DNA of 41,823 nucleotides from Paenibacillus koleovorans NBRC 103111 (GCF_004000845.1 NZ_BIMA01000059.1:1-41823), one strand, 5' to 3'. Shown: positions 33,537-41,400, counted from the first letter of the stretch. Program-made: numbers and translations. Notes: generated by a model from the sequence alone, not told the origin.

Positions 33537-33575
33537 CAACAACTCCAGCAATTCCAGCAACTTCAGCAACTCCAC
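33537..33575. repeat. Short tandem repeat after ypsA
   Basis: Imperfect 9-12-base units (CAACTCCAG, CAATTCCAG, CAACTTCAG) lie between fumC and the ypsA stop. In a frame other than ypsA, the minus strand would read ELLKLLELL, suggesting an expanded Leu/Glu microsatellite. Confidence 0.6.
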
Positions 33576-33589
33576 CTGAAGCTCACCCG

Positions 33590-34144
33590 TTACTCAAACG
33601 ACTCGGCGCGCTCCTCTTCCGCGACATTTTGCAAATCATAGGCGTTGATGGTCACGATCCGATAGCTGCCTTTCTCGGCCAGCTGCATCGCCTGACGGCG
33701 AATGAACCGAGGCGAGCCTTCATTCTCCTCGTCATACACCAACAGCAGCCCGTCCGTATTCCGCAGCAAGAACTTGTCCTTCTCCGCGAACTGCCACGTC
33801 CCGTCGTACTTCGTCTTCGTTACGCTGGACACAAAGTCGGCTCGCTGCAGCACACTGCCGTACACGCCGCGTTTCTCCTCGCTCCATTTCTCATCCTGCT
33901 CCAGAAAAGGGGTGATCACCGCAAGCTGCAGCTGCGGGTACTCCGTCTTCAGCTCCAGCGCGACTTCCGCCGCCCACAGCTCGACGCCCCACTGGCCGCT
34001 CACGACGACCCATTCCAGCCCTTCCTCGAGCAGAACGAGAAGCTGCCGCCGAATAGCCTTGCGAATAATCGGGATACCCGGATGTTTCATCGAAAAAATG
34101 CCAAGCTCATTCGCCCGATACCCCGTCACCAGCACGCGATTCAC
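33590..34144 (-). CDS. ypsA: YpsA/DUF1273 SLOG-superfamily protein
   Basis: 184 residues, close to Bacillus YpsA (about 180). The Rossmann-like SLOG fold shows VNRVLVTGYRANELGIF, the ligand-contact region WVVVSGQWGVELWAAEVAL, QLAVITPFLEQDEKWSE, and DGLLLVYDEENEGSP. SLOG proteins bind nucleotide-derived ligands; YpsA affects cell division and oxidative stress in Bacillus by an unknown mechanism. I chose GTG 34144 because AGGAGGAGGTGG precedes it; the longer frame reads into the upstream repeat array. The array of 52-bp repeats ends about 30 bases before the start. Confidence 0.88.
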   Translation of the reverse strand: MNRVLVTGYRANELGIFSMKHPGIPIIRKAIRRQLLVLLEEGLEWVVVSGQWGVELWAAEVALELKTEYPQLQLAVITPFLEQDEKWSEEKRGVYGSVLQRADFVSSVTKTKYDGTWQFAEKDKFLLRNTDGLLLVYDEENEGSPRFIRRQAMQLAEKGSYRIVTINAYDLQNVAEEERAESFE

Positions 34145-34173
34145 GCCGCCACCTCCTCCTCTACCGATGAATT

Positions 34174-34400
34174 TATACGAAAAAGCGAACAAACTTTGCC
34201 GAGATCTTCGGCTAGATGCGGACTTTGTATGAAAAACCGACCACATTTAGCCGAGATAACCGACAATGTGCAAACTTTGTATGAAATATCGTACAGAGTG
34301 AGCATGGATTGCCGGGATGAAGCCGATCTTATATGAAATATCGAACAAAGTGGGCCAAGATGGCGCAAAGGATGCACGTTTCATATGAAAATTCGAACTC
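34174..34400. repeat. Five imperfect 52-bp tandem repeats upstream of ypsA
   Basis: The anchor TAT(A/G)(C)GAAA recurs at 34174, 34228, 34280, 34332 and 34384, that is 54, 52, 52 and 52 bases apart. Each unit reads roughly TATGAAATATCGAACAAAGTG, then GCC.AGAT, then CAAA. Units diverge by about a quarter. The period is not a multiple of three, so this is not coding. It fills the gap between ypsA and the PPOX gene, both on the minus strand, so any ypsA promoter lies in or beyond it. Confidence 0.85.
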
Positions 34401-34519
34401 AATTGAGCCTTACTCGGCTCACTATCTTTAACGGTCATCGGACTACGCCAGCCGGCAGCGAGGCGCCGCGCGGTTTCGCTGCCGATGGCGCCAGCCTCTA
34501 GCCGTCTGCCTCCGCCACC

Positions 34520-35170
34520 TTAATACAGCCGCTTCGTATAGCTCTCCTGCAAGCTAGCCTCCACTTCACCTAGCGTAACCTCCGGCATCGCCGTCCGACA
34601 ATGCGCCACCAGCAGCTCCGACACGCTCGGCCTGTCGCCCGCTTCCAGCCAAGTGTCCGGCCGCCACAGCCCCGACCGCTTGAAAGCTTTCGCGCAATGC
34701 AGGTAACATTCATCGATCTCCACCCCGATGCCCATCAGCGGCAGCTTGCCTTGGACCGCCGTCGCTTCGAGCAGCGCCGGATCGCGCGTGACGACGCCTC
34801 GGCCATTCACGCGGAACGTCTCCTCCACGCCCGGGATGAGAAAAATCAACCCAATCCCCGGATTCGTCAGCAGGTTGCGGATCGAGTCCCATCGGCGGTT
34901 GCCCGGACGCTCCGGCAGGAACAAATGCCGCTCGTCGACCACATGAACGAACCCCGGCGCATCCCCTCGCGGCGACACATCGCAGCGGCCCTGATCATCC
35001 GAGGTGGCCATCATCACGAACGGGGACTTGGCGATCCAGCCTATCGCATGCTCGTCCAGTCGGTCCTTCATCTTGCTATCCGCCAGCTTGCCAGGGTAAC
35101 CTGCGATCGGCCGCAGCTCCGTCTCCAACTGTTCCAGCGACTCGATCCGATGCGTGAACGTCTCTCTCAT
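34520..35170 (-). CDS. PPOX-class FMN-binding flavoprotein (MSMEG_1061-like)
   Basis: 216 residues of the pyridoxamine-phosphate-oxidase-like split barrel. Visible: SPFVMMATSDDQGRCDVSPRGD, the FMN-contact region; HLFLPERPGNRRWDSIRNLLTNPGIGLIFLIPG; and a C-terminal CAKAFKRSGLW segment typical of the MSMEG_1061 subgroup, whose members bind FMN or F420 and reduce small molecules. The substrate is unknown. GGGAGGAG precedes the ATG. It is the only gene between the dehydrogenase terminator and the 52-bp array. Confidence 0.85.
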   Translation of the reverse strand: MRETFTHRIESLEQLETELRPIAGYPGKLADSKMKDRLDEHAIGWIAKSPFVMMATSDDQGRCDVSPRGDAPGFVHVVDERHLFLPERPGNRRWDSIRNLLTNPGIGLIFLIPGVEETFRVNGRGVVTRDPALLEATAVQGKLPLMGIGVEIDECYLHCAKAFKRSGLWRPDTWLEAGDRPSVSELLVAHCRTAMPEVTLGEVEASLQESYTKRLY

Positions 35171-35190
35171 GCTCCCACTCCTCCCAAATC

Positions 35191-35224
35191 AAAACCCCCG
35201 ACGAACCGCCACGGTCATCGGGGG
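35191..35224 (-). terminator. Terminator of the hydroxyacid dehydrogenase gene
   Basis: On the minus strand CCCCCGATGA pairs with TCGTCGGGGG around a GC-rich loop, followed by TTTTGATTT. Confidence 0.85.
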
Positions 35225-35238
35225 AAGCTTTTGCAAAA

Positions 35239-36249
35239 TCAAGCCATCGTAGCCAGCATCTCGAGCGTCACTTGGTACCGCAGCGGCTCGCCTTTCGTGA
35301 AGCGCTCGTACTCTTCTTCCATATAGACGCCCATCCGCGCCACTTCCTGCCCGAAGCTACCGGCGATGTGCGGCGTCAGGACGACGTTGTCCAGCTTCAG
35401 CAGCTCACTGTCCACCTCGACCGGCTCCGGGTACGTCACATCGAGCAGCGCCGTGCGGGTCGGCACATCCTTGAGCGCCTGAATCAAATCCGCTTCCACC
35501 ACTTGCGCGCCGCGTCCCGTGTTGATGAACGTTGCGTGCGGCAGCATTTTATCAAAATGATCCTTGTTCAGAATGCCCTGCGTCTCCGGCAGGTTGGCCA
35601 GGTGGTTCGAGATCGTATCGCAATTGGAGAAAATATCGATGAGATCGGTTTTATGCACGCCCATCTCGACGGCTTTGGCATCCGGCAGGAAGGGGTCGTA
35701 CACTTTGAGGATCAGGCGGTAGCTCTGCAGCATCTCGATGACGCGGCGGCCGATCATGCCTGCGCCAAGAATGCCGACTGTCGCGCCATAGTTGCCTTTG
35801 TACATTTCGGTATGCTCTCTCGATGCTTTATGGCTGACCTGCTTATATCGATTCGCCGTTTGCACGAACCCTTTATTCGCGAGAATGATTGTGGCTACTG
35901 TAAATTCCGCCACCGGTACGGCATTGGCCGCCCAAGCGCTGACGATCGTTACCCCTTTGGCCAGGAAAGGCCTCGCAAAATGTTGGACCGAGCCCGCCCC
36001 ATACAGCAATATTGTCAGCTTCGGAAAGTATTGCTCGATCTGCTCCTCGGTCAGCTTAGGAATTCCCCAAGTAGCAAACGCCACCTCGACTTCCGCCAGC
36101 ATTTCCTTGTGCTGCTCCATATTCTCCGGGTTGATCATCTCCGGGGATAAGTCGAGCTTCTCGCGCAGCCGGCTCTGAGTCCGTTCGTTGTATACATTGC
36201 CTATGTTCCGATTATTCGCCATACTCAAAAATACCGCTTTTTTCTTCAA
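35239..36249 (-). CDS. D-isomer-specific 2-hydroxyacid dehydrogenase
   Basis: 336 residues. The NAD-binding domain has GILGAGMIGRRVI (GxGxxG) and a following basic/acidic loop VYDPF that fits NAD+. Catalytic elements are the Arg in INTGRGAQVVE, the Glu in DVTYPEPV and the His in LTPHIAGS. The N-terminal substrate domain includes ILLYGAGSVQHF. The enzyme reduces or oxidises a 2-keto/2-hydroxy acid; the substrate is unknown. The start is TTG 36249 with GGAGGGTGAGG upstream. An extended -10 (TGGTATAAT) lies about 90 bases further up. Confidence 0.88.
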   Translation of the reverse strand: MKKKAVFLSMANNRNIGNVYNERTQSRLREKLDLSPEMINPENMEQHKEMLAEVEVAFATWGIPKLTEEQIEQYFPKLTILLYGAGSVQHFARPFLAKGVTIVSAWAANAVPVAEFTVATIILANKGFVQTANRYKQVSHKASREHTEMYKGNYGATVGILGAGMIGRRVIEMLQSYRLILKVYDPFLPDAKAVEMGVHKTDLIDIFSNCDTISNHLANLPETQGILNKDHFDKMLPHATFINTGRGAQVVEADLIQALKDVPTRTALLDVTYPEPVEVDSELLKLDNVVLTPHIAGSFGQEVARMGVYMEEEYERFTKGEPLRYQVTLEMLATMA

Positions 36250-36338
36250 CGTGCCTCACCCTCCTGCGCTCCTCGTTCCGGTCGATTGAACTCGGTTTCT
36301 GACGTTATAACAGTTGACCGGTCCAGCATTCGAACACG

Positions 36339-36344
36339 ATTATA
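36339..36344 (-). promoter_or_regulatory. Extended -10 promoter for the hydroxyacid dehydrogenase
   Basis: TGG-TATAAT on the minus strand, between the sigma factor stop and the dehydrogenase start. No good -35 box is visible, as is usual for extended -10 promoters. Confidence 0.5.
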
Positions 36345-36433
36345 CCACATTTGATGAGCCGAGTTGGACAAGATTTGTACATGCCGCGGGAAAGCAAGCT
36401 CCGATGATCCATCGTCTTGCGCCGGGATTGGGT

Positions 36434-37318
36434 TCAGGCTCCTACATGCTTCAATTTATCCGGGTTGCGGATAATAAACAAATGGCGAATGCGATTGTCC
36501 TCCACCTGAAGCAAACCCACGGTATGAATCAAGCCCTCCGCGGAACGAACGGCAAAGCTCGGCTGTCCGTTGATCATTTCGAGATCGAATCTGGCTTCTC
36601 CATCCACCAAGGCGCCTTTACGCAATGCACCTAGTAGGAAATGAGCCACCTTTTTCTTCGATACGAGGGGCTTGAGGACCGCAGTCGCTTTGCCTCCCCC
36701 GTCTGCAATCGAGACGACGTCTTGATCGAGCAGGGCCAGGATCTGATCCATGTTGCCCTGCTTCAGGGCGCCGATAAACCCTTGCACCCATTCCCGGTTC
36801 GCCGTCTGCGAGGGGATGAATGGCTCGTCATCGGCATCGAGGCCCATTTTGGCGGTGGCGCGGCTGAACACCTTGCGGCAGTTCACCTCGCTTTTCTCGG
36901 TCAGTCTGGCGATCTCGCCATATTCGAAGCCAAGCGCTTCCCGGAGCACGAACACGATCCGTTCCGAAGGCGTCAGCCGCTCCAGGAGCACGAGCATGCC
37001 GTAGGACAGCAGATCGTCGCGCACGACGGCATCCATCGTATCGTTATCCGAGCTGCTGAACGGCTCCGGCAGCCACTCCCCGTAGTACTGCTCCCGCTTC
37101 TTTCGCGCCGTCTTCTGTAGATCCCGGCATCGGTTCGCGACCATTTTGCACAGATAGGCTTTCGGCTCGGTCAGCTTGTCCGCAGGCACATCGTACACTT
37201 TCAGGAACACGTCCTGCACGACATCCTCCGCATCCGTCACCGATCCCGTCAGCTGGTAAGCGAGCTTGAACAGCAGCCTGTTGTATTGCGTGAATAGCTC
37301 TTGCATCGATGGATCCAC
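36434..37318 (-). CDS. ECF41-family RNA polymerase sigma factor with SnoaL-like C-terminal domain
   Basis: 294 residues. Sigma2 (about 5-75) has NRLLFKLAYQLTGSVTDAEDVVQDVF; sigma4 (about 105-160) has LTPSERIVFVLREALGFEYGEIARL. The linker carries WLPEP (82-86). The C-terminal SnoaL-like extension (about 170-294) carries DGGGK (206-210) and ends NPDKL (285-289). All three motifs mark ECF41, in which the fused domain, rather than an anti-sigma factor, controls activity. The gene is divergent from an NAD(P)-binding protein gene, and both have the TGTCACA-N16-CGTT promoter, so it should activate itself and that target. The trigger is unknown. Confidence 0.95.
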   Translation of the reverse strand: MDPSMQELFTQYNRLLFKLAYQLTGSVTDAEDVVQDVFLKVYDVPADKLTEPKAYLCKMVANRCRDLQKTARKKREQYYGEWLPEPFSSSDNDTMDAVVRDDLLSYGMLVLLERLTPSERIVFVLREALGFEYGEIARLTEKSEVNCRKVFSRATAKMGLDADDEPFIPSQTANREWVQGFIGALKQGNMDQILALLDQDVVSIADGGGKATAVLKPLVSKKKVAHFLLGALRKGALVDGEARFDLEMINGQPSFAVRSAEGLIHTVGLLQVEDNRIRHLFIIRNPDKLKHVGA

Positions 37319-37373
37319 TTCCGTCCTTGTCTAGTCGTTCCCCGAAAATACGTAAAGTTGGAGTCTGTAATAA

Positions 37374-37400
37374 AACGAGCGAGGGGCGGTGTTTGTGACA
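37374..37400 (-). promoter_or_regulatory. ECF41 promoter of the sigma factor gene
   Basis: On the minus strand TGTCACA (37394-37400), 16 bases, then CGTT (37374-37377). This fits the known ECF41 promoter TGTCACA-N16-CGTC except the last base. It implies autoregulation. Confidence 0.85.
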
Positions 37401-37441
37401 CCGGAGGTTGATGTTTAGTTTGTCCGTTTTTTCGGAGCATT

Positions 37442-37468
37442 TGTCACAGCGGACCAGCCTACCTCGTT
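37442..37468 (+). promoter_or_regulatory. ECF41 promoter of the NAD(P)-binding protein gene
   Basis: TGTCACA (37442-37448), 16 bases, then CGTT (37465-37468): the same sequence and spacing as the divergent promoter, with the two -35 elements 41 bases apart. Confidence 0.88.
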
Positions 37469-37546
37469 ATATAGACGTACCAACAAACCAATAGGGCTCG
37501 ATCAAGCTTCGGCCGTCGGGTTATCCCATAGGAGGAATGGATTCAG

Positions 37547-38293
37547 ATGAAAATCGTAGTTGTAGGCGGCAGCGGACTGATCGGTACTAAGTTGGTGAAA
37601 AATCTTCGCGAGCTCGGCCATGACGTGGTGGCAGCCTCCAAGTCGCTTGGCATCAATGTAGTGACTGGCGAAGGATTGCCCGAAGCGCTCCAGGGTGCAG
37701 ACATCGTAGTGGACGTCATGAACTCCCCGTCGTTCGAGGATCAGGCGGTATTGGAATTTTTCGATGCGACGACGCGGAACCTGCTTGCCGCCGAGGCGGC
37801 TGCAGGTGTGAAGCATCACGTCGCTCTGTCGGTCGTCGGCACGGATCGGCTGTTGCAGGGCGGCTACTTCCGCGCAAAAATGAACCAAGAGACGCAAATC
37901 GCAGGCTCTCCGATCCCATATACGATCGTGCGGGCGACGCAGTTTTTCGAGTTTGTCGGCAGCATCGCCTATGTCGCTACGGAAGGGCCGATCGTTCGGC
38001 TCCCGTCCGCGTACACGCAGCCGATCGCTGGGGATGACGTCGCGCTCGCCCTGGTCGACATCGCGCTTTCGCGCCCGGTGAACGGCATCGTCGACGTGGC
38101 GGGTCCCGAGAAAATCCGTCTCGACGCGCTCGTCCGCCAATACTTGAGCACGCAGAGGGACGATGCCCGGCAAGTGGTGACCGATGAGAGCGCGGGTTAC
38201 TTCGGCGGCATCGAGGTGAACGACGAGTCCCTCGTGCCTACGGGTGAGGCGGTTGTGATGGCGACGCGGTATGAGGATTGGTTGAAGCGATAA
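37547..38293 (+). CDS. NAD(P)-binding atypical SDR, probable ECF41 target
   Basis: 248 residues of the atypical SDR/NmrA-like type. GGSGLIGTKLVKNL is the dinucleotide loop (GxxGxxG). A YFRAK (YxxxK) motif lies near the middle, preceded by ALSVVGTD, and YTIVRATQFFEF follows. ECF41 sigma factors are known to sit beside carboxymuconolactone decarboxylase, oxidoreductase or epimerase genes and to drive them; this is the oxidoreductase version. The substrate is unknown. AGGAGG lies about 12 bases before the ATG. It has its own ECF41-type promoter and a bidirectional terminator. Confidence 0.88.
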   Translation: MKIVVVGGSGLIGTKLVKNLRELGHDVVAASKSLGINVVTGEGLPEALQGADIVVDVMNSPSFEDQAVLEFFDATTRNLLAAEAAAGVKHHVALSVVGTDRLLQGGYFRAKMNQETQIAGSPIPYTIVRATQFFEFVGSIAYVATEGPIVRLPSAYTQPIAGDDVALALVDIALSRPVNGIVDVAGPEKIRLDALVRQYLSTQRDDARQVVTDESAGYFGGIEVNDESLVPTGEAVVMATRYEDWLKR

Positions 38294-38334
38294 TCCGATT
38301 TGGCAGAGCCTTATTTTAGCCTCGTCCTAGAGGC

Positions 38335-38388
38335 AAAAAAGCAACCGCGCCTGGCCCCTTCTTAGCTGGAGCCGGTGCGGTTACTTTT
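38335..38388. terminator. Bidirectional terminator between convergent genes
   Basis: AACCGCGCCTGGC-type arm pairs with GGAGCCGGTGCGGTT. A run of A on the left and TTTT on the right serve the minus-strand exporter and the plus-strand oxidoreductase respectively. Confidence 0.8.
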
Positions 38389-38413
38389 ATTCGGCGGCTT
38401 ACCCTCTACGAGC

Positions 38414-39949
38414 TTAGTGTCCGCCCGAGAAGCCTTGCCCTTCCGTCTCCGGATCGAGCTTCTCCTTGCTCATGACGAGCGCCGCGATGACGGCAATGAC
38501 AGCCGGGACGATCGCCCAAGCGAATGTATACGTGATCGAGGACGACAATGTCGTCGTGATCTTGTCGAGCGCATCCGCCGGGATGTTAGCCCGCAGTTCA
38601 GGCGCCAGAATGGCCCGCGGGTCGGAAAGATCAACGCCCGGAGGCAACTGCTGCCCGGAGCCGGCGAACTGCTCCTTCAGCTGGCGCAGGAACGCATGGC
38701 TCTGGATAATGCCGAACACGGTGATCCCGAGCGTCATGCCGAGCGACCGCAGGAAGTTGAGCGTGGACGTCGCCGCGCCGCGCATGCTGATCGGGAACGT
38801 GTGGATCGCCGCGCTGCTCAGGACGGAGAACGAGGCGCCGATGCCGAGACCGGCCAGGACCATATACAGCGTGACGATCAGACGGCTCGACTCCGGCGAC
38901 AGCGTGGCCAGCAGCAGCATGCCGACCGCAAGCAGGATCAGAGTCGGGATCATGATGAACCGATACTGGATTTTCGTCATCAGAAAGCCGCCCATCGTAG
39001 CCGTGACTACGGAACCCAGCATCATCGGCAGCAGGACGAGACCGGAGTTCGTTGCGGTACCGCCGAGCACGCCTTGGATGAAGATCGGGATATAGACCGA
39101 AGCCGTAATAAAGGCGGCGCCGCTGAACATAGCGATCGCGTTGCTCGTCCAGTAGAGCCTTCCTTTGAACATGGAGAAGTTGATGATCGGCTCCTGCGCG
39201 CGCGTTTCCGCGAATAGGAAGATCAGGGTCAACAGCACAAATCCACCGAACAACCCTAGAATTTCTGCGGAATCCCAAGCGAATTCTTTGCCGCCCAGCT
39301 CCAGCGCGAACATAAGGCACACGACGGCACCGACGAGCGTGATGGCCCCCAAATAGTCGATTTTCTGCTTATTGTGAGAGAGTGATTCTTTGTAAAATTT
39401 CGCCACCAAGAAGAAGGCAATGACCCCGATCGGCAGGTTGATGTAGAATACCCACTCCCAGCCTACATAGTCGGTAATGTACGCCCCGAGCAGCGGTCCG
39501 AAAATACTCGACATGCCGAACACGGCGCCGAACAGCCCGGTCAGCTTGCCCCGATTTTCCAGAGGAACCGCGTCGAACATGATCGTGAATGTGATCGGCA
39601 CAAGCGCGCCGCCGCCGATTCCTTGGATCGCGCGATACATGCTCAGCTCGACGATCGAGTCCGCCGTTCCGCAGAGAATCGAGCCGATCATGAAGACGAT
39701 GATGCCGAAGATAAAAAACCGTTTGCGCCCGTACATGTCGGACAGTTTGCCGAAGATCGGCATGCCGGCCATTTCGGCCACCATATACGCGGAGGTTACC
39801 CAGACGAATTTGTCCAGTCCGCCGAGCTCGCCAACAATGGTCCCCATCGCCGTAGCGACGATCGTATTGTCCATCGAAGCCATTAGAATGCTGAGCAAAA
39901 GTCCCGCAATCACGTAGCCCATGTGATTCTTTTTGACTGCCACTGCCAT
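38414..39949 (-). CDS. MFS multidrug exporter, DHA2 (EmrB/QacA) type
   Basis: 511 residues with about 14 membrane helices. Visible motifs: MASMDNTIVATAMGTI in helix 1 (motif D1 type), GKLSDMYGRKRFFI between helices 2 and 3 (motif A), RAIQGIGGGALVPI (motif B), and GPLLGAYI in helix 5 (motif C of antiporters). These are proton-driven exporters of cationic and lipophilic compounds; the substrate is not predictable. I chose ATG 39949 with GGAGG nine bases upstream. No regulator gene is adjacent, but an inverted repeat overlaps the promoter region. Confidence 0.92.
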   Translation of the reverse strand: MAVAVKKNHMGYVIAGLLLSILMASMDNTIVATAMGTIVGELGGLDKFVWVTSAYMVAEMAGMPIFGKLSDMYGRKRFFIFGIIVFMIGSILCGTADSIVELSMYRAIQGIGGGALVPITFTIMFDAVPLENRGKLTGLFGAVFGMSSIFGPLLGAYITDYVGWEWVFYINLPIGVIAFFLVAKFYKESLSHNKQKIDYLGAITLVGAVVCLMFALELGGKEFAWDSAEILGLFGGFVLLTLIFLFAETRAQEPIINFSMFKGRLYWTSNAIAMFSGAAFITASVYIPIFIQGVLGGTATNSGLVLLPMMLGSVVTATMGGFLMTKIQYRFIMIPTLILLAVGMLLLATLSPESSRLIVTLYMVLAGLGIGASFSVLSSAAIHTFPISMRGAATSTLNFLRSLGMTLGITVFGIIQSHAFLRQLKEQFAGSGQQLPPGVDLSDPRAILAPELRANIPADALDKITTTLSSSITYTFAWAIVPAVIAVIAALVMSKEKLDPETEGQGFSGGH

Positions 39950-39981
39950 GCTACTGTTCCTCCACTCTTTCTTGATTCCTA

Positions 39982-40003
39982 AGTATAGTGTTGACTTGAA
40001 CAC
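39982..40003 (-). promoter_or_regulatory. Promoter and inverted repeat upstream of the MFS exporter
   Basis: On the minus strand TATACT (39982-39987) follows directly after the imperfect palindrome GTGTTGACTTGAACAC (39988-40003, arms GTGTT/AACAC). No good -35 is seen. The position suits a repressor, as is usual for drug exporters, but the regulator is not in the window. Confidence 0.45.
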
Positions 40004-40181
40004 GCTCTTTTAATGGTGGGAACGGTCCGCTTCACTAAATCTAATATACCAAGGCAATCTTGACAACAGTGTGGCAGGGTGGAAAGGGTTATTTATTTTT
40101 TCTTAAAGAATGGTGAGGGTGAGGCCGGCGAGCATGGTCAGGGCGTGTAACAATATGTTCATTAGGCAGGGGCGGAGTCGT

Positions 40182-40193
40182 CTAGTATACTAG
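40182..40193. promoter_or_regulatory. Palindrome upstream of the DUF3817 gene
   Basis: CTAGTATACTAG is a perfect 12-base palindrome about 30 bases before the start codon. It contains TATACT, so it may simply be a -10 box. Confidence 0.4.
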
Positions 40194-40224
40194 GGGTACC
40201 GCGGAAATGAGGAGGCTGCCAGCC

Positions 40225-40518
40225 ATGCAATTCGCTACATCCCTGGGCCGTTTGCGCATTATTACCCTCTTGGAGGGGCTATCTTATATGGTTCTGCTCG
40301 GCATCGCCATGCCGCTCAAGTACGCCGCCGATCTCCCGGAAGCCGTGCGGGTGGTCGGTTCGTTGCACGGGCTGCTGTTCGTGCTCTACATGCTGGCTGT
40401 GGCTCACGTGACGTTCGTGCATCGGTGGTCGATCGGCAAAGTGCTGTTCGCCGTCGGCGCCGCCTTCGTGCCGCTGGGCAACTTCTTGCTGGACCGCCGC
40501 TTGCTGCGGGAAGAGTAG
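40225..40518 (+). CDS. DUF3817 family membrane protein
   Basis: 97 residues with three hydrophobic helices. The early RIITLLEGLSYMVLLGIAMPLKY and the central RVVGSLHGLLFVLYML are the DUF3817 hallmarks, and the end has PLGNFLLDRRL. Function is unknown; homologues are small inner-membrane proteins. I chose ATG 40225 because GAGGAGG lies about 8 bases upstream; the ATG at 40207 overlaps that site. Confidence 0.9.
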   Translation: MQFATSLGRLRIITLLEGLSYMVLLGIAMPLKYAADLPEAVRVVGSLHGLLFVLYMLAVAHVTFVHRWSIGKVLFAVGAAFVPLGNFLLDRRLLREE

Positions 40519-40860
40519 GACCTTGGGTCCTGCTTTTTTTGTTTGGGGGCGGGGGAAGTCTAGCCTCTGGTCTTTTTTTGTTGCCTGTATAGCCCCGTAC
40601 ATCAAGAAAAAAATCCCAATCAATCCCATCAAAGAAATGCTTTCAAATAAATCCACATAATGTGGACCATAATTCATTTCACGCATGAGTCTAATAACGC
40701 CTGATGATATCAATGTAAAAGAGAGTAATATTGCACCAATTAATATACCAGTTGGATACTTGGAATACTTGTTAATGAAGTAGAATAATACAAGCAACCC
40801 TAAACCTACTGACTGCAATAAATATATGGTTAACGGGGCTGAATTAATTAATGAAATCAT
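40279..40860 (-). CDS. AT-rich small membrane protein with read-through antisense tail
   Basis: The frame encodes 193 residues, but only the first ~95 look like a real protein: three or four membrane helices (TIYLLQSVGLGLLVLFYFI, GILIGAILLSFTLISSGV, SLMGLIGIFFLMYGAI) with AT-rich codons. Past about 40560 the composition changes and the remaining ~95 residues are the antisense of the DUF3817 gene (His/Gln/Arg-rich). The natural stop was probably lost, or the 3' part replaced. No family recognised. Confidence 0.5.
   Translation of the reverse strand: MISLINSAPLTIYLLQSVGLGLLVLFYFINKYSKYPTGILIGAILLSFTLISSGVIRLMREMNYGPHYVDLFESISLMGLIGIFFLMYGAIQATKKDQRLDFPRPQTKKAGPKVLLFPQQAAVQQEVAQRHEGGADGEQHFADRPPMHERHVSHSQHVEHEQQPVQRTDHPHGFREIGGVLERHGDAEQNHIR
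40517..40541 (+). terminator. Terminator of the DUF3817 gene
   Basis: AGGACC and GGTCCT form a stem around TTG, followed by GC and seven T, starting at the stop codon. Confidence 0.85.
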
Positions 40861-40925
40861 TCTTCACACCTAGAATAACCCCACATTTCGCATGTGAAAC
40901 TACTCTGAAATCAGATTTTTTGAAG

Positions 40926-40974
40926 AAAAACTGCCGCCTCCGGATAATGTAAAGCTATAGTTCTCTGGAGGCGA
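40926..40974 (-). terminator. Hairpin with T-run downstream of the RHS remnant
   Basis: On the minus strand CGCCTCC pairs with GGAGGCG around a 25-base loop, followed by GCAGTTTTTC. It probably terminated the former RHS gene. Confidence 0.6.
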
Positions 40975-40983
40975 TCCCATGAG

Positions 40984-41340
40984 TACCACACAATAAAAAC
41001 GTATTCCTAATTCGTCTGGCCCTAGCGGATTCGTAATCTGCGCCTCATACGTATCCTCACCCATAAACCGACCAATACTTGGATCATATCACCGAGCACG
41101 TAAATACTGCAATGAAGTTGCACTATCCCAATACTCGCCAGAGTAGCGGAATGGCTGCGGCACATATTCCGACACCGTAAGCGGATTTCCCCAAATGTCA
41201 TACGTAACTGAGGCAGGGGGCAAGGCTCCCGTGTAATCGCCGTATAACGCCCGCTGGCGGTAGCCGCTCTTGACCTTCCGGCTCGTATCGCGAACGAACC
41301 ATTCATTGAACAGATTCCGCAGTTCACCGCAGCGACAATT
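40984..41340 (-). pseudogene. RHS-repeat protein C-terminal core remnant
   Basis: One minus-strand frame reads VTYDIWGNPLT, PFRYSGEYWDSAT and SLQYLRAR, then TGA (41089-41091), then YDPSIGRFMGEDTYE and ITNPLG. This is the conserved RHS core end (YDxxGN, GEYxDxxTGLxYLRARYYDP, GRF). The TGA replaces the usual aromatic codon after RAR. The expected LNLYTYxxNNP after NPL is replaced by unrelated residues, so a second lesion exists. No toxin tip or immunity gene is seen. Confidence 0.85.
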
Positions 41341-41400
41341 CGACTGATCTCAGCATACCGGATTTTGGAAGATTGGGGTAGGGTGTCCCGTGTCTATGAG

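Noticed and set aside
31791-33641. A 616-codon plus-strand frame opposite araR and fumC
   Set aside because: It spans two well-supported minus-strand genes and their intergenic promoter; the composition (Arg/Gln/His-rich) is typical of antisense frames.
34174-34400. CRISPR array
   Set aside because: The 52-bp units are imperfect, directly adjoining and without unique spacers of constant length; there are no cas genes.
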